A stretch of DNA of 64,000 nt from Ruminococcaceae bacterium P7 (GCA_900100595.1 FMUA01000017.1:1-64000), one strand, 5' to 3'. Positions 33,002 through 42,575 are shown, numbered from the stretch's first letter. The notes: generated by a model not told the origin, from the letters alone. Program-made: numbers and translations.

Positions 33002-33517
33002 TTACTTCTCCGCTCCGCGTTTTTCCTTAAAAAGCTTTATGACAGAGATGATTCCCAAAATCCAAAAGCAAACAGATGAAACTAAATACAAAAAGAGTTC
33101 CGATAATACTCCGTTATCCATAAGAGTTTTACCTCTGCCAAGACCGTTCAGCAAATAAATGATACTCAAAACACCATATGAGAAAAAGAAGATAACAGCA
33201 TAAGTATTATATTTTGGTGAGTTAGAAAAATAAGCGTCTTTGATGATACATAAAGCGATAAACAATGTAAAAGATAAAATGACTCCAAGGAACATTTGTA
33301 TGGCGGTATTCGCCCAATGAATATCAAAGAGATACAATAATCCGCACGTGAAACAATAAATTAGCAAAAAGAAAAACGAGTTTTTACACGCGGTGTTTCT
33401 TGCTAAGAGTTGACGTTCATCGTAATTCGCCTTTTTAACTCTTTTTGAACGCGCTATCGCAACAAATACAACAATTGAAACTGCGAAAATAATTGGAAAA
33501 ATAACATTAATATTCAT
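33002..33517 (-). CDS. Four-helix membrane protein paired with the XRE regulator
   Basis: 171 residues with about four to five hydrophobic segments, a basic stretch after helix 1 (RSKRVKKANYDERQLLAR) and a Lys/Glu-rich tail. The DERQ-x-L-x-R motif after the first helix is typical of DUF2178/DUF3796-like membrane partners of small Xre regulators. GGGGAG lies before ATG 33517. It is A+T rich compared with flanking genes, consistent with recent acquisition. Function unknown. Confidence 0.8.
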   Translation of the reverse strand: MNINVIFPIIFAVSIVVFVAIARSKRVKKANYDERQLLARNTACKNSFFFLLIYCFTCGLLYLFDIHWANTAIQMFLGVILSFTLFIALCIIKDAYFSNSPKYNTYAVIFFFSYGVLSIIYLLNGLGRGKTLMDNGVLSELFLYLVSSVCFWILGIISVIKLFKEKRGAEK

Positions 33518-33639
33518 AAATACACTCCCCTTTGAAACAGTTATATCATATTAACGTTATATAAAGTGTATCATATCATTTTTGTTCTGTCAAGTATATT
33601 TTACATAATATCAAATATTATTACATATTCCTAAATATC

Positions 33640-33678
33640 AAAAACGCCGCCAAGCAGGAGAATGTCCCACTTGGCGGC
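33640..33678 (-). terminator. Intrinsic terminator of the second guaA gene
   Basis: GCCGCCAAG/CTTGGCGGC (33646-33654 with 33670-33678), followed on the minus strand by GTTTTTGAT. Confidence 0.8.
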
Positions 33679-33705
33679 TGTGATTTATAATTCTAAATTA
33701 GAAAT

Positions 33706-34686
33706 TTATTCCCACTCAATTGTCGCGCAAGGCTTGGGAGTGAGGTCATAGAGCACACGGTTGACGTTCTCTACCTCAGCGGTAATGCGCCGGGTGATGT
33801 GCTGCAGAAGTGCAAAGGGTACATCCTCAACGGTTGCGGTCATTGCATCTGTCGTATTGACCGCGCGGAGAATAACGGGATAGGCAAAGGTTCGCTTGCC
33901 GTCCTTTACGCCGACGGATTTGAAATCGGGCACAACCGTGAAATACTGCCAGACCTTGCCCTCCAGACCGTTCTTCGCGAACTCCTCACGGAGAATCGCG
34001 TCGGACTCGCGGACTGCCTCCAGTCTGTCGCGGGTGATGGCACCGAGACAACGAACGCCCAGTCCCGGACCCGGGAAAGGCTGACGGAACACCATGTTAT
34101 CCGGCAGACCGAGCGCTTTTCCGACTACTCTGACCTCGTCCTTGAACAGCAGCTTGACGGGCTCTACCAGCTCGAACTGCAAATCTTCGGGGAGACCGCC
34201 GACGTTGTGATGAGCCTTGACGCCGTCGCTCTCGAGAATGTCGGGATAGATGGTTCCCTGCGCGAGGAACTCGATTCCGTCGAGCTTTCTAGCCTCTTCC
34301 TCAAACACGCGGATGAATTCCGCGCCGATGATTTTTCTCTTTTTCTCGGGATCCGCTACGTCTGCGAGCTTGTCAAGGAAGCGGTCAACCGCGTCAACAT
34401 AAACAAGGTTCGCGTTCATCTGGTTGCGGAACACCTCAATTACCTGCTCGGGCTCTCCCTTGCGCAGCAAGCCGTGATTAACGTGCACGCAAACAAGCTG
34501 CTTTCCGATCGCCTTGATCAAAAGAGCAGCAACTACCGAGCTGTCAACACCGCCCGAAAGTGCGAGGAGCACCTTCTTGTCACCGATCTGCGCCTGCAGC
34601 TCCCTGACCTGCTCGTCGATAAACGCCTGCGCAAGCGCGGGAGTTGTGATTCTTTCCATTGTTTCCGGTCTTACATTTCCTGTCAT
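33706..34686 (-). CDS. GMP synthase ATP-pyrophosphatase subunit only (no glutaminase domain)
   Basis: 326 residues from ATG 34686 (GGAGG six bases upstream; ATG 34698 overlaps that site). It contains the N-type ATP-pyrophosphatase loop SGGVDSS (residues 44-50) and the GuaA dimerisation domain ([12 protein letters not shown], ending TIEWE), but entirely lacks the class I glutamine amidotransferase domain present in the full-length GuaA encoded at 35764. It should aminate XMP using free ammonia, or glutaminase from another protein. It has a separate consensus promoter and a terminator. Confidence 0.9.
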   Translation of the reverse strand: MTGNVRPETMERITTPALAQAFIDEQVRELQAQIGDKKVLLALSGGVDSSVVAALLIKAIGKQLVCVHVNHGLLRKGEPEQVIEVFRNQMNANLVYVDAVDRFLDKLADVADPEKKRKIIGAEFIRVFEEEARKLDGIEFLAQGTIYPDILESDGVKAHHNVGGLPEDLQFELVEPVKLLFKDEVRVVGKALGLPDNMVFRQPFPGPGLGVRCLGAITRDRLEAVRESDAILREEFAKNGLEGKVWQYFTVVPDFKSVGVKDGKRTFAYPVILRAVNTTDAMTATVEDVPFALLQHITRRITAEVENVNRVLYDLTPKPCATIEWE

Positions 34687-34702
34687 AATTTCCTCCATAA
34701 AC

Positions 34703-34719
34703 TAAAGGGAACCTCTAAA
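34703..34719. repeat. Solo arm of the 68-bp repeat
   Basis: TAAAGGGAACCTCTAAA matches the left terminal repeat of 5068-5135 over about 16 of 17 bases. The partner arm is not recognisable. It lies in the leader of the guaA2 gene. Confidence 0.45.
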
Positions 34720-34737
34720 TGATATCGTATTAGATAG

Positions 34738-34766
34738 ATTATATCAAAACATGCGTTTCCCGTCAA
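34738..34766 (-). promoter_or_regulatory. Promoter of the second guaA gene
   Basis: Minus-strand TTGACG (34761-34766), 17-bp spacer, TATAAT (34738-34743). Confidence 0.85.
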
Positions 34767-34773
34767 TACGGGT

Positions 34774-34802
34774 ACAAAAAAATCCGCGAAAAACCGCGGA
34801 TT
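34774..34802 (-). terminator. Intrinsic terminator of the purine operon
   Basis: AATCCGCG/CGCGGATT (34781-34788 with 34795-34802), followed by TTTTTT on the minus strand. It isolates the second guaA from the upstream operon. Confidence 0.85.
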
Positions 34803-34811
34803 TTTACTTTA

Positions 34812-35759
34812 TCAGCTGACAACATTCACGGGATCGCCGTCCAGAAATGCGCGGATATTGTCCGCGACTATACCCATCAGCCTCTGACGGGTCTCAACAG
34901 GCGCCCATGCGATATGCGGCGTCATCAGACAATTCTTCGCACCCATGAGAATGCAGTCCTCCTCCATCGGCTCCACACGAAGCGTATCAATGCACGCGCC
35001 GCCGAGGTGTCCGCTTTCCAGCGCATCGAGCAAGTCCTGCTCCACCATCACGCCACCGCGAGCAGTGTTGACAAACAGCGCTCCCTGCTTCATCTTTGCG
35101 AAGCTCGATTGATTGAACATATCCTGCGAATCGGCATTGAGCGGACAGTGTACCGTGACAACATCACTCTGCGCCAAGAGTGTTTCAAAGCTCACCTGCT
35201 CCACCCCGTCGACGTGCTTCGGGCTGCGGTTACAGGCAATCACGCGCATCTCAAAGGCTTTTGCGATTCTCGCGACAGCCTGACCGATAGCCCCCAAACC
35301 TACGACGCCGAGCGTCTTTCCCGCTAACTCGTTGAGCGGATAGACAAAGGGAGAGAAGGTCGGGCTGCGTTTCCACAAACCGTCCTGTACATATTGATTG
35401 TACTGTGCAACGCGGTTGAAGTGCTCCAGAATCAGCGCAAAGGTATGCTGAGCCACCGCGTTGGTCGAATAGGAACCCGCGTTGCATACGGTGATACCGT
35501 GTGCGCGGCAGTATTCCACGTCGATATTGTTATAGCCTGTGGCAAACAGACCGATATATTTTAATTTATTTGCAAGGTGCATGGTGTGCGCGTCCATCAG
35601 CGTTTTGTTGCAGACGACGATATCCGCGTCCGCAACCGCCTCGGCGATCTCCTCATACGAGAGCAGACCGTATTCCACTACCTCACCGAACTCTCTCAGA
35701 CATTCCGCGCTGACGAGATTATCAATGACGGTCTGCGCGTCGGGTAATACGATTTTCAT
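34812..35759 (-). CDS. D-isomer-specific 2-hydroxyacid dehydrogenase
   Basis: 315 residues from ATG 35759 (GGGAG nine bases upstream). NAD-binding GLGAIGQAVA, catalytic Arg in NTARGG, Glu in the LRVEPMEED region and His in TPHIAWAP. It is related to glycerate, phosphoglycerate and hydroxypyruvate dehydrogenases; the substrate is not determinable. It is the last gene of the purC-guaA operon, starting 5 bp after guaA. Its link to purine synthesis is unclear. Confidence 0.9.
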   Translation of the reverse strand: MKIVLPDAQTVIDNLVSAECLREFGEVVEYGLLSYEEIAEAVADADIVVCNKTLMDAHTMHLANKLKYIGLFATGYNNIDVEYCRAHGITVCNAGSYSTNAVAQHTFALILEHFNRVAQYNQYVQDGLWKRSPTFSPFVYPLNELAGKTLGVVGLGAIGQAVARIAKAFEMRVIACNRSPKHVDGVEQVSFETLLAQSDVVTVHCPLNADSQDMFNQSSFAKMKQGALFVNTARGGVMVEQDLLDALESGHLGGACIDTLRVEPMEEDCILMGAKNCLMTPHIAWAPVETRQRLMGIVADNIRAFLDGDPVNVVS

Positions 35760-35763
35760 GGCG

Positions 35764-37308
35764 TTACTCCCACTCCACCGTGCCCGGCGGCTTGGAGGTG
35801 ATATCATAGACCACGCGGTTGACGTGGCTGACCTCGTTGATGATGCGGTTGGAAACCCTGCCGAGAATCTCATAGGGGATCTTTGCCCAGTCTGCGGTCA
35901 TAAAGTCGTCCGTCGTGACCGCACGGATGGCGACAAGCTCGCTGTAGGTGCGTGAATCACCCATGACGCCGACGGTTCTGACGCCCGGAAGAACCGCGAA
36001 AAACTGGCTCATTTCCTTGTCATAGCCGCACTGCGCCATCTCGTCGCGGAGAATTGCGTCGGCTTCCTGCAGAATTCTCACCTTCTCGGCGGTGACCTCG
36101 CCGATCACTCGCACGCCGAGTCCGGGACCCGGGAACGGCTGTCTCCATACCAAATCATGCGGCAGGCCGAGCTTCTCTCCTACCGCTCTGACCTCGTCCT
36201 TGAAAAGATCCCTGAGCGGCTCGATGATATCGTCAAACTGGATATCCTTCGGAACGCCGACCTGATTGTGATGCGTCTTGATTTTTGCCGCGTCTCCCTT
36301 GCCGCTCTCAATGCGGTCGGGATATATCGTTCCCTGCGCGAAGAAGCCCGAGCCGTAGCTCTCACGGATTTTGTTCCAGAACACATTATAGAACTCGGTG
36401 CCGATAATCTTTCGCTTTTCCTCGGGGTCGCTGACGCCCTTGAGCTTGGAGAGGAACTCCTCCTGACAGTTGATGCGGACAAAGTTCATGTCAAAGAGCT
36501 TGGTGAAGGTCTGCTCGACAAAGTCGCCCTCGTCCTTGCGCATCAGTCCTTGGTCGACAAAGACGCAGGTGAGCTGCTTTCCGATTGCCTTTGAAATCAA
36601 TGCGGCGGCAACCGAAGAATCCACGCCGCCCGACAGTCCGAGCACGACGCCCTTATCTCCCACCTGCTCGCGGATCTGCGCGACGGTGGTGTCGATGAAG
36701 CTCTCCATCTTCCATTCGCCCTTGCAGCCGCAGACGTTGTAGAGGAAAGAACGGATCATGTCCTTGCCGTTTTCGGTATGGTTGACCTCGGGATGGAACT
36801 GCACGCCGTAGAGCCTGCGCTCCTTATCCGCCATCGCCGCAACGGGACAATTATCCGTCGTCGCGGAAATCACAAAGCCCTCGGGAACCGCGTTGATATA
36901 ATCGCGGTGGCTCATCCATGAAATACCCTCCGCAGGGATATCCTTGAAGAGCAGGTTGTTATTGTCATAGCGGGTCACGGTCTTGCCGTACTCGCTGACC
37001 GCGTCGTCCGTCGCAGACACGACGTTGCCGCCGAGCGAATATGCCATCAGCTGGCAGCCGTAGCAGATGCCGAGAATCGGGACGCCCAGCTTGAATATCT
37101 CGGGCGTATAGTGCGGAGAGCTTTCGTCATAGACGCTGTTGGGGCCGCCCGTGAAAATAATACCTGCGGGCTGCAGCTCTTTGATCCTCTCAATCGGAAC
37201 CGTATACGGAAGAATCTCGCAGTAAACATTACACTCGCGGACTCTTCTGGCAATAAGCTGGTTGTACTGTCCGCCGAAATCGAGGACAATAACGGTTTCT
37301 TTGTTCAT
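35764..37308 (-). CDS. guaA: GMP synthase (glutamine-hydrolysing), full length
   Basis: 514 residues. Class I glutaminase domain with nucleophile Cys82 ([11 protein letters not shown]) and His/Glu in [13 protein letters not shown]-pyrophosphatase domain with SGGVDSS (near residue 225) and a C-terminal dimerisation domain ending PGTVEWE. It converts XMP to GMP. AAGGGGAAGG lies before ATG 37308. A hairpin separates it from purA. Confidence 0.97.
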   Translation of the reverse strand: MNKETVIVLDFGGQYNQLIARRVRECNVYCEILPYTVPIERIKELQPAGIIFTGGPNSVYDESSPHYTPEIFKLGVPILGICYGCQLMAYSLGGNVVSATDDAVSEYGKTVTRYDNNNLLFKDIPAEGISWMSHRDYINAVPEGFVISATTDNCPVAAMADKERRLYGVQFHPEVNHTENGKDMIRSFLYNVCGCKGEWKMESFIDTTVAQIREQVGDKGVVLGLSGGVDSSVAAALISKAIGKQLTCVFVDQGLMRKDEGDFVEQTFTKLFDMNFVRINCQEEFLSKLKGVSDPEEKRKIIGTEFYNVFWNKIRESYGSGFFAQGTIYPDRIESGKGDAAKIKTHHNQVGVPKDIQFDDIIEPLRDLFKDEVRAVGEKLGLPHDLVWRQPFPGPGLGVRVIGEVTAEKVRILQEADAILRDEMAQCGYDKEMSQFFAVLPGVRTVGVMGDSRTYSELVAIRAVTTDDFMTADWAKIPYEILGRVSNRIINEVSHVNRVVYDITSKPPGTVEWE

Positions 37309-37335
37309 AACCCTTCCCCTTTCTAAAAGGAACGG

Positions 37336-37362
37336 GCTGTCTTATAAAACCTATAAGACAGC
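37336..37362 (-). other. Intercistronic hairpin between purA and guaA
   Basis: Perfect 11-bp stem GCTGTCTTATA/TATAAGACAGC with a 5-nt loop. On the minus strand it is followed by CCGTTCCTTTT, so it may act as a weak terminator or a processing or stability element. Confidence 0.55.
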
Positions 37363-37371
37363 GCCGAACAA

Positions 37372-38649
37372 TTATCTGTAAATAATGTCATTTCGGGAAG
37401 GACCGTTGGATACCATCGTGATCGGTACGCCGATTTCCTTCTCCGCAAACTCAATATACTCGCGGCACTCCTTGGGAAGCTGATCGTAGTCCTTGATGCC
37501 CGAGATAGAGCACTTCCAACCCTTCATCTTCCTGAGAATCGGTTTGCATCTCTTGAGCTTGGTGGTGGACGGGAAGTAATCAATCACCTCACCGTCGAGC
37601 TCATAGCCGACGCATACGGGGATTTCGTCGAGATAGCCGAGTACATCGAGCACGGTGAACGCAACCTGTGTCGCGCCCTGCACCATGCAGCCGTAACGGG
37701 TGGCAACCAGATCCAGCCAGCCCATACGACGGGGTCTGCCGGTTGTCGCGCCGAACTCACCGCCGTCGCCGCCGCGTCTGCGCAGCTCGTCTGCCTCGTC
37801 GCCGAAGATTTCGGAGACGAACTCGCCCGCGCCGACCGCGCTGGAATACGCCTTAACGACCGTGATGATCTCCTTGATTTCATAGGGAGGAATACCTGCG
37901 CCGACTGCACCGTAGCCCGCAATGGTATTAGAAGAAGTAACCATGGGATAGATGCCGAAGTCGGTATCCTTCAGGGAGCCGAGCTGACCCTCGAGAAGAA
38001 TGCTCTTGCCCTCTTTGATGGCGTTGTGCAGGAACATAAACGCGTCGCCGACATAGGGAGCGAGCAGCTCCTTGTATTCCATGAGCTTGTCAAAAACCTC
38101 CTGCTCACTGATGGCGGGCTTGTTGTAGAGATTCTCGAGGATGGCGTTCTTGATTTCGAGCGCGTGATGAATCTTCGCCTTCAGTGAATCGGGATCATCA
38201 TACAGCTCGTTGATCTGGAAGCCGATTTTGGAATACTTGTCGGAATAGAAGGGCGCAATGCCGCTTTTGGTAGAGCCGAAGGAATTCTTTCCGAGACGCT
38301 CCTCCTCGTAGCAGTCAAAGGCGACATGATACGGCATCACAATCTGAGCGCGGTCAGAGATGATGACTTGCGGCTCGGGAACACCTCTGTCCCGCAGCTC
38401 CTGCATTTCCTTGACAAAGTTCTCTACGCTGAACGCGACGCCGTTGCCGATGATGTTGGTGATATTCTGATGGAACACACCCGAGGGCAGCTGGTGAAGC
38501 GCAAATTTTCCGTAGTCATTGATAATCGTGTGACCTGCGTTTGCGCCGCCCTGGAAGCGAATGACGATATCGCTGTTGTCGGCGAGGACGTCGGTGATTT
38601 TGCCCTTGCCCTCGTCGCCCCAGTTCGCGCCTACGATTGCTTTTACCAT
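37372..38649 (-). CDS. purA: Adenylosuccinate synthetase
   Basis: 425 residues. N-terminal GTP-binding loop GANWGDEGKGK, FQGGANAGHT, GTTTGRPRRMGW-like segment (GATTGRPRRMGW) and the C-terminal base-recognition region. It couples IMP and aspartate using GTP in the first step towards AMP. GGAG lies before ATG 38649. It sits between purB and guaA in the purine operon. Confidence 0.98.
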   Translation of the reverse strand: MVKAIVGANWGDEGKGKITDVLADNSDIVIRFQGGANAGHTIINDYGKFALHQLPSGVFHQNITNIIGNGVAFSVENFVKEMQELRDRGVPEPQVIISDRAQIVMPYHVAFDCYEEERLGKNSFGSTKSGIAPFYSDKYSKIGFQINELYDDPDSLKAKIHHALEIKNAILENLYNKPAISEQEVFDKLMEYKELLAPYVGDAFMFLHNAIKEGKSILLEGQLGSLKDTDFGIYPMVTSSNTIAGYGAVGAGIPPYEIKEIITVVKAYSSAVGAGEFVSEIFGDEADELRRRGGDGGEFGATTGRPRRMGWLDLVATRYGCMVQGATQVAFTVLDVLGYLDEIPVCVGYELDGEVIDYFPSTTKLKRCKPILRKMKGWKCSISGIKDYDQLPKECREYIEFAEKEIGVPITMVSNGPSRNDIIYR

Positions 38650-38684
38650 ATTGATTTCTCCTTTGATGGGATGATTGATGTATT

Positions 38685-40121
38685 TTATACGTTGATTTCG
38701 GGTCTGTCAGACTCGATATCCTTGTATTTTTCCAGTGCGGGAGCCACATATTCCGCGAGGAAGTCCGCGGTCTGCTCCTTTGCTCTGCCCGTGTATTTCT
38801 CTGGCTGCAGGATGCTCTCGAGCTCCTCGAGCGTTACGCCGAACGCTTCGTCCGCTGCGATTCTCTGCAGAAGGTCGTTCTCGCCGCCTTCTTCCTTGAT
38901 GACCTTGGACGCCGCCATGGAATGGACACGGATTCTCTCGTGAAGCTGCTGACGGTCTGCTCCTCTCTTCTTCACGGCGTCCATCATAATGTTCTCGGTC
39001 GCCATGAAGGGCAGCTCCTTGCGGAGTCTCTGCTCGATGACCTTGGGATAAACGACAAGCCCGTCCGCGACGTTCGCGCAGAGAGACAGCACGCCGTCAA
39101 TAGCGAGGAACGCTTCGGGTACGCTGAGACGCTTGTTCGCAGAGTCGTCAAGCGTACGCTCGAACCACTGGGTCGCGGTGGTGAAGTAGCCGTTGAGAAC
39201 GTCTACCATCACATATCTGGAAAGGGAGCCGATACGCTCGCTGCGCATCGGGTTACGCTTATACGCCATTGCTGAGGAACCGATCTGGTTCTTCTCAAAC
39301 GGCTCCTCTACCTCCTTGAGGTGCTGCAGCAGGCGGATATCGTTGGAAAACTTCGCCGCTGACTGCGCAATGCCCGCGAGGACGTTGAGAAACTGGGAAT
39401 CGAGCTTTCTGGAATAGGTCTGTCCCGATACGGGGAAGCATGCCTGATAGCCCATCTTCTCCGCAATCTTCCTGTCGAGCGCCTTGCACTTCTCGTGGTC
39501 GCCGTCAAACAGCTCCAAAAAGCTTGCCTGTGTGCCTGTGGTGCCCTTGGATCCGAGCAGCTTTGCCTTGGACAGCTGGTACTCGACGTCCTCCAAGTCC
39601 ATCATGAATTCCTGAATCCAGAGCGTCGCTCTCTTGCCTACCGTGGTGGGCTGGGCAGGCTGGAAATGCGTGAACGCGAGTGTGGGCAGTGCTTTATATT
39701 CGTCGGCAAACGCGGAAAGGTTGCGGATCACCGTGATCAGCTTGTTGCGAATCAGACGCAAGCCCTCAGTCATGATGATGATATCGGTGTTGTCACCGAC
39801 ATAGCAGGAGGTCGCGCCGAGGTGAATGATGCCCTTTGCGTTGGGGCACTGTACGCCGTAGGCGTAAACATGGGACATGACGTCGTGGCGCACGAGCTTT
39901 TCTCTCTCCTGCGCGACTTCATAGTTGATATCGTCGGCATGTGCCTTAAGCTCATCGATCTGCTCCTGCGTTACGGGCAGTCCGAGCTCCTTTTCCGCCT
40001 CGGCAAGCGCGATCCAGAGCTTTCTCCATGTTCTGAACTTCTTGTCGGGAGAAAAGATATATTTCATTTCCTTGCTCGCATAGCGTGCGGACAAGGGTGA
40101 TTCGTAACAATCCTTACTCAT
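38685..40121 (-). CDS. purB: Adenylosuccinate lyase
   Basis: 478 residues from ATG 40121 (AAAGGAA nine bases upstream). Fumarase/aspartase superfamily: catalytic signature SSAMAYKRNPMRSE, general-acid His region LGATSCYVGDNTD and THFQPAQPTT. It acts twice in purine synthesis, on SAICAR (after PurC) and on adenylosuccinate (after PurA); both partner genes are in this operon. Confidence 0.97.
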   Translation of the reverse strand: MSKDCYESPLSARYASKEMKYIFSPDKKFRTWRKLWIALAEAEKELGLPVTQEQIDELKAHADDINYEVAQEREKLVRHDVMSHVYAYGVQCPNAKGIIHLGATSCYVGDNTDIIIMTEGLRLIRNKLITVIRNLSAFADEYKALPTLAFTHFQPAQPTTVGKRATLWIQEFMMDLEDVEYQLSKAKLLGSKGTTGTQASFLELFDGDHEKCKALDRKIAEKMGYQACFPVSGQTYSRKLDSQFLNVLAGIAQSAAKFSNDIRLLQHLKEVEEPFEKNQIGSSAMAYKRNPMRSERIGSLSRYVMVDVLNGYFTTATQWFERTLDDSANKRLSVPEAFLAIDGVLSLCANVADGLVVYPKVIEQRLRKELPFMATENIMMDAVKKRGADRQQLHERIRVHSMAASKVIKEEGGENDLLQRIAADEAFGVTLEELESILQPEKYTGRAKEQTADFLAEYVAPALEKYKDIESDRPEINV

Positions 40122-40143
40122 GCTGTTGTTCCTTTCCAAAGGT

Positions 40144-41613
40144 TTAGTTATCGGTTCCCTGACATTTGTTATCAAAATTCATGCCGCCGCGTTCCTTGCC
40201 CTTGAAGGTCTCGACGGTGATATCTGCGGGATACTGTCCCGTAAAGCAGCCCTGACAGAAGCCGACGGGTGCGTATCCGATCATCTCATGGAGCGATTCC
40301 ACGGGCAGGTAGCCCAAAGAGTCCGCTCCGCTGAGCGCGGTGATTTCTTCTATTGTATGGTTGCAGGCAATCAGCTCTCCGCGCGACGGAATGTCGGTTC
40401 CGTAGTAGCACGGCCACATAAACGGAGGTGAGCTGATGCGCATGTGAACCTCTTTTGCGCCTGCCTCACGCAGCATAGTGACGATGCGGTCTACGGTCGT
40501 GCCGCGCACGATGCTGTCGTCGATCATGACGACGCGCTTGCCCTTAACCATATCTGCTACGGGGTTGAGCTTGATGCGGACGCTCTTCATGCGCTCCTTT
40601 TGGCTGGGCTTGATGAAGGTTCTGCCGATATAGCTGTTCTTGACGATCGCCTTCTCATAGGGAATGCCGCTTTCCTCGGCATAGCCGATCGCCGCGTCGA
40701 TGCCCGACTCAGGAACGCCGATGACCATATCCGCTTCAACAGGGAATTCTCTCGCGAGGATCCTTCCCGCCTGTTTTCTTGCCTCATAGACGCTCACGCC
40801 GTCGATAAAGGAATCACTGCGCGCGAAATAGATGTACTCGAAAATACAAAGCGCCTTTTTCTTGTCGCCGAAATCGGGTCTGATGGAATTCACTTTGCCA
40901 TCCTTGACGACGACAATCTCGCCCGGCTCGACGTCGCGGACAAACTCCGCTCCGCAGGCATCCAAAGCAGCGCTCTCGCTGGCAAAGACATAAGAGCCGT
41001 TATACTTGCCCATGCAGAGCGGCCGGAAGCCGTGCGGGTCACGCGCCGCAATCAGCTTGCGCGGACTCATGACAAGCAGCGAATACGCGCCCTTGATGGT
41101 CTGCATCGTGCGCGCAACCGCCTCCTCGACCGAGTGGCAGTTCAATCGCTCTCTGGCGATGACATAACAGATGACCTCGGAGTCGATGGTCGTCTGGAAA
41201 ATTGCACCTCTCTGTTCGAGCTGGCGGCGAATCTCCACCGCGTTGGTCAGGTTGCCGTTGTGGGCAACCGACAATGTACCCTTGACATAACGCATAACAA
41301 GCGGCTGTGCGTTTTCGAGCACAGAGCCGCCTGCTGTGGAATAACGGACGTGCGAAATCGCCATCTGTCCGTTGAGTGAGTCAAGAATACTGTTATTAAA
41401 GACCTCGGTCACAAGGCCCATGTTCTTGTGATACTCAATTACACCGTCATCCGAGACCGCGATACCGCAGCTCTCCTGACCTCTGTGCTGGAGCGCAAGA
41501 AGTCCGTTGTAGCAGGCATACGCCGGATTGATGGTGCCGTCGCTGAATATTCCGAAAACGCCGCATTCCTCATGCAGCCCTTCCTTTGCATAACTGTCGA
41601 AAGAATAATTCAA
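40144..41613 (-). CDS. purF: Amidophosphoribosyltransferase
   Basis: 489 residues. The start is apparently TTG at 41613, weakly preceded by GGTGA. The N-terminal nucleophile is Cys17 (EECGVFGIF) after a short propeptide, as in the Bacillus-type iron-sulfur enzyme; late cysteines in GFCQGCFTG and CIFEYIYFAR may hold the cluster. The PRPP loop is VVMIDDSIVRGTT. It catalyses the committed step of purine synthesis. Confidence 0.96.
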   Translation of the reverse strand: MNYSFDSYAKEGLHEECGVFGIFSDGTINPAYACYNGLLALQHRGQESCGIAVSDDGVIEYHKNMGLVTEVFNNSILDSLNGQMAISHVRYSTAGGSVLENAQPLVMRYVKGTLSVAHNGNLTNAVEIRRQLEQRGAIFQTTIDSEVICYVIARERLNCHSVEEAVARTMQTIKGAYSLLVMSPRKLIAARDPHGFRPLCMGKYNGSYVFASESAALDACGAEFVRDVEPGEIVVVKDGKVNSIRPDFGDKKKALCIFEYIYFARSDSFIDGVSVYEARKQAGRILAREFPVEADMVIGVPESGIDAAIGYAEESGIPYEKAIVKNSYIGRTFIKPSQKERMKSVRIKLNPVADMVKGKRVVMIDDSIVRGTTVDRIVTMLREAGAKEVHMRISSPPFMWPCYYGTDIPSRGELIACNHTIEEITALSGADSLGYLPVESLHEMIGYAPVGFCQGCFTGQYPADITVETFKGKERGGMNFDNKCQGTDN

Positions 41614-41653
41614 AATTTCACCGTCCGATAAGTTTGTGTTGTGGTGTAGATGA

Positions 41654-42367
41654 TCAGTCAGCGAGACCGACTCTCTTCATCATCTCGGCATACGCTTCTT
41701 CAACACCGCCCATATCGCGGCGGAAACGATCCTTGTCGAGCTTCTCCTGGGTGTCAACATCCCAGAAACGGCAGGTATCGGGTGAAATCTCATCCGCGAG
41801 AATGATGGTGCCGTCGGGCAGTCTGCCAAACTCGATCTTGAAGTCGATCAGGTCTACCTTGCACTCCTTGAAGAACGCAACCATGACCTCGTTGATCTTC
41901 ATGGTGTATTTCGCGATGGTGTCCAGCTCTTCCCTTGTCGCAGCGCCGATTGCAATAATCTGGCTGTCGTTGATCATGGGATCGCCGAGCGCGTCATCCT
42001 TGAGACAATACTCCAGTGTGGGAGCCTTGAACGCGGTACCCTCGGGTACACCAAAGCGCTTGGAGAAGGAACCTGCTGCCTTGTTTCTCACGATAACCTC
42101 GAGGGGTACGATCTGCACCTTCTTGAGAACCGTATCGCGGTCGCTGAGCTCCTCGACAAAGTCGGTGGGAACGCCGTTCTTTTCCAGCAGCTTAAACATA
42201 AAGTTGCTCATTCTGTTGTTGACAACACCCTTGCCTACGATAGTACCCTTCTTCTCACCGTTAAACGCGGTCGCGTCGTCCTTATAGGATACGATGCACA
42301 GTGCGGGATCCTCGGTAGCAAATACTTTTTTTGCCTTGCCTTCATAGAGCATTTCTTTCTTTTCCAT
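41654..42367 (-). CDS. purC: SAICAR synthetase
   Basis: 237 residues, the single-domain bacterial type. It starts MEKKEMLYEGKAKKVF and includes PLEVIVRNKAAGSF, VDLIDFKIEFGR and LADEISPDTCRFWD. It ligates aspartate to CAIR. GGAGG lies before ATG 42367. It is the first gene of the purine operon, behind a TTGCCA-17-TATAAT promoter. Confidence 0.98.
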   Translation of the reverse strand: MEKKEMLYEGKAKKVFATEDPALCIVSYKDDATAFNGEKKGTIVGKGVVNNRMSNFMFKLLEKNGVPTDFVEELSDRDTVLKKVQIVPLEVIVRNKAAGSFSKRFGVPEGTAFKAPTLEYCLKDDALGDPMINDSQIIAIGAATREELDTIAKYTMKINEVMVAFFKECKVDLIDFKIEFGRLPDGTIILADEISPDTCRFWDVDTQEKLDKDRFRRDMGGVEEAYAEMMKRVGLAD

Positions 42368-42419
42368 AAGTCTGATTCCTCCAAATCAAAAACAGTTTGA
42401 AAATACCAATACGTCTACT

Positions 42420-42448
42420 ATTATATATGATTTTTGAATATTTGGCAA
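42420..42448 (-). promoter_or_regulatory. Promoter of the purine operon
   Basis: Minus-strand TTGCCA (42443-42448), 17-bp spacer, TATAAT (42420-42425). I see neither a guanine riboswitch nor a PurR box in the leader of about 45 nt. Confidence 0.8.
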
Positions 42449-42546
42449 CCGTATTAGAATTAAAAATGATTTTTTCTGAAAAAAATAAAATATGCACGGA
42501 CTTTTAATAAATTATTAGATATTTTTGAGGTTTGCGCATTTTCCTC

Positions 42547-42575
42547 TTGATTTTTTTCATCAAGTCATGTATAAT
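42547..42575 (+). promoter_or_regulatory. Promoter of tRNA-Leu
   Basis: TTGATT (42547-42552), 17-bp spacer, TATAAT (42570-42575), 15 bp before the tRNA 5' end. Confidence 0.75.

Noticed and set aside
42368..42450. Guanine riboswitch or PurR box upstream of purC
   Set aside because: The leader after the promoter is only about 45 nt and shows no purine-aptamer or CCGAAC-type boxes.
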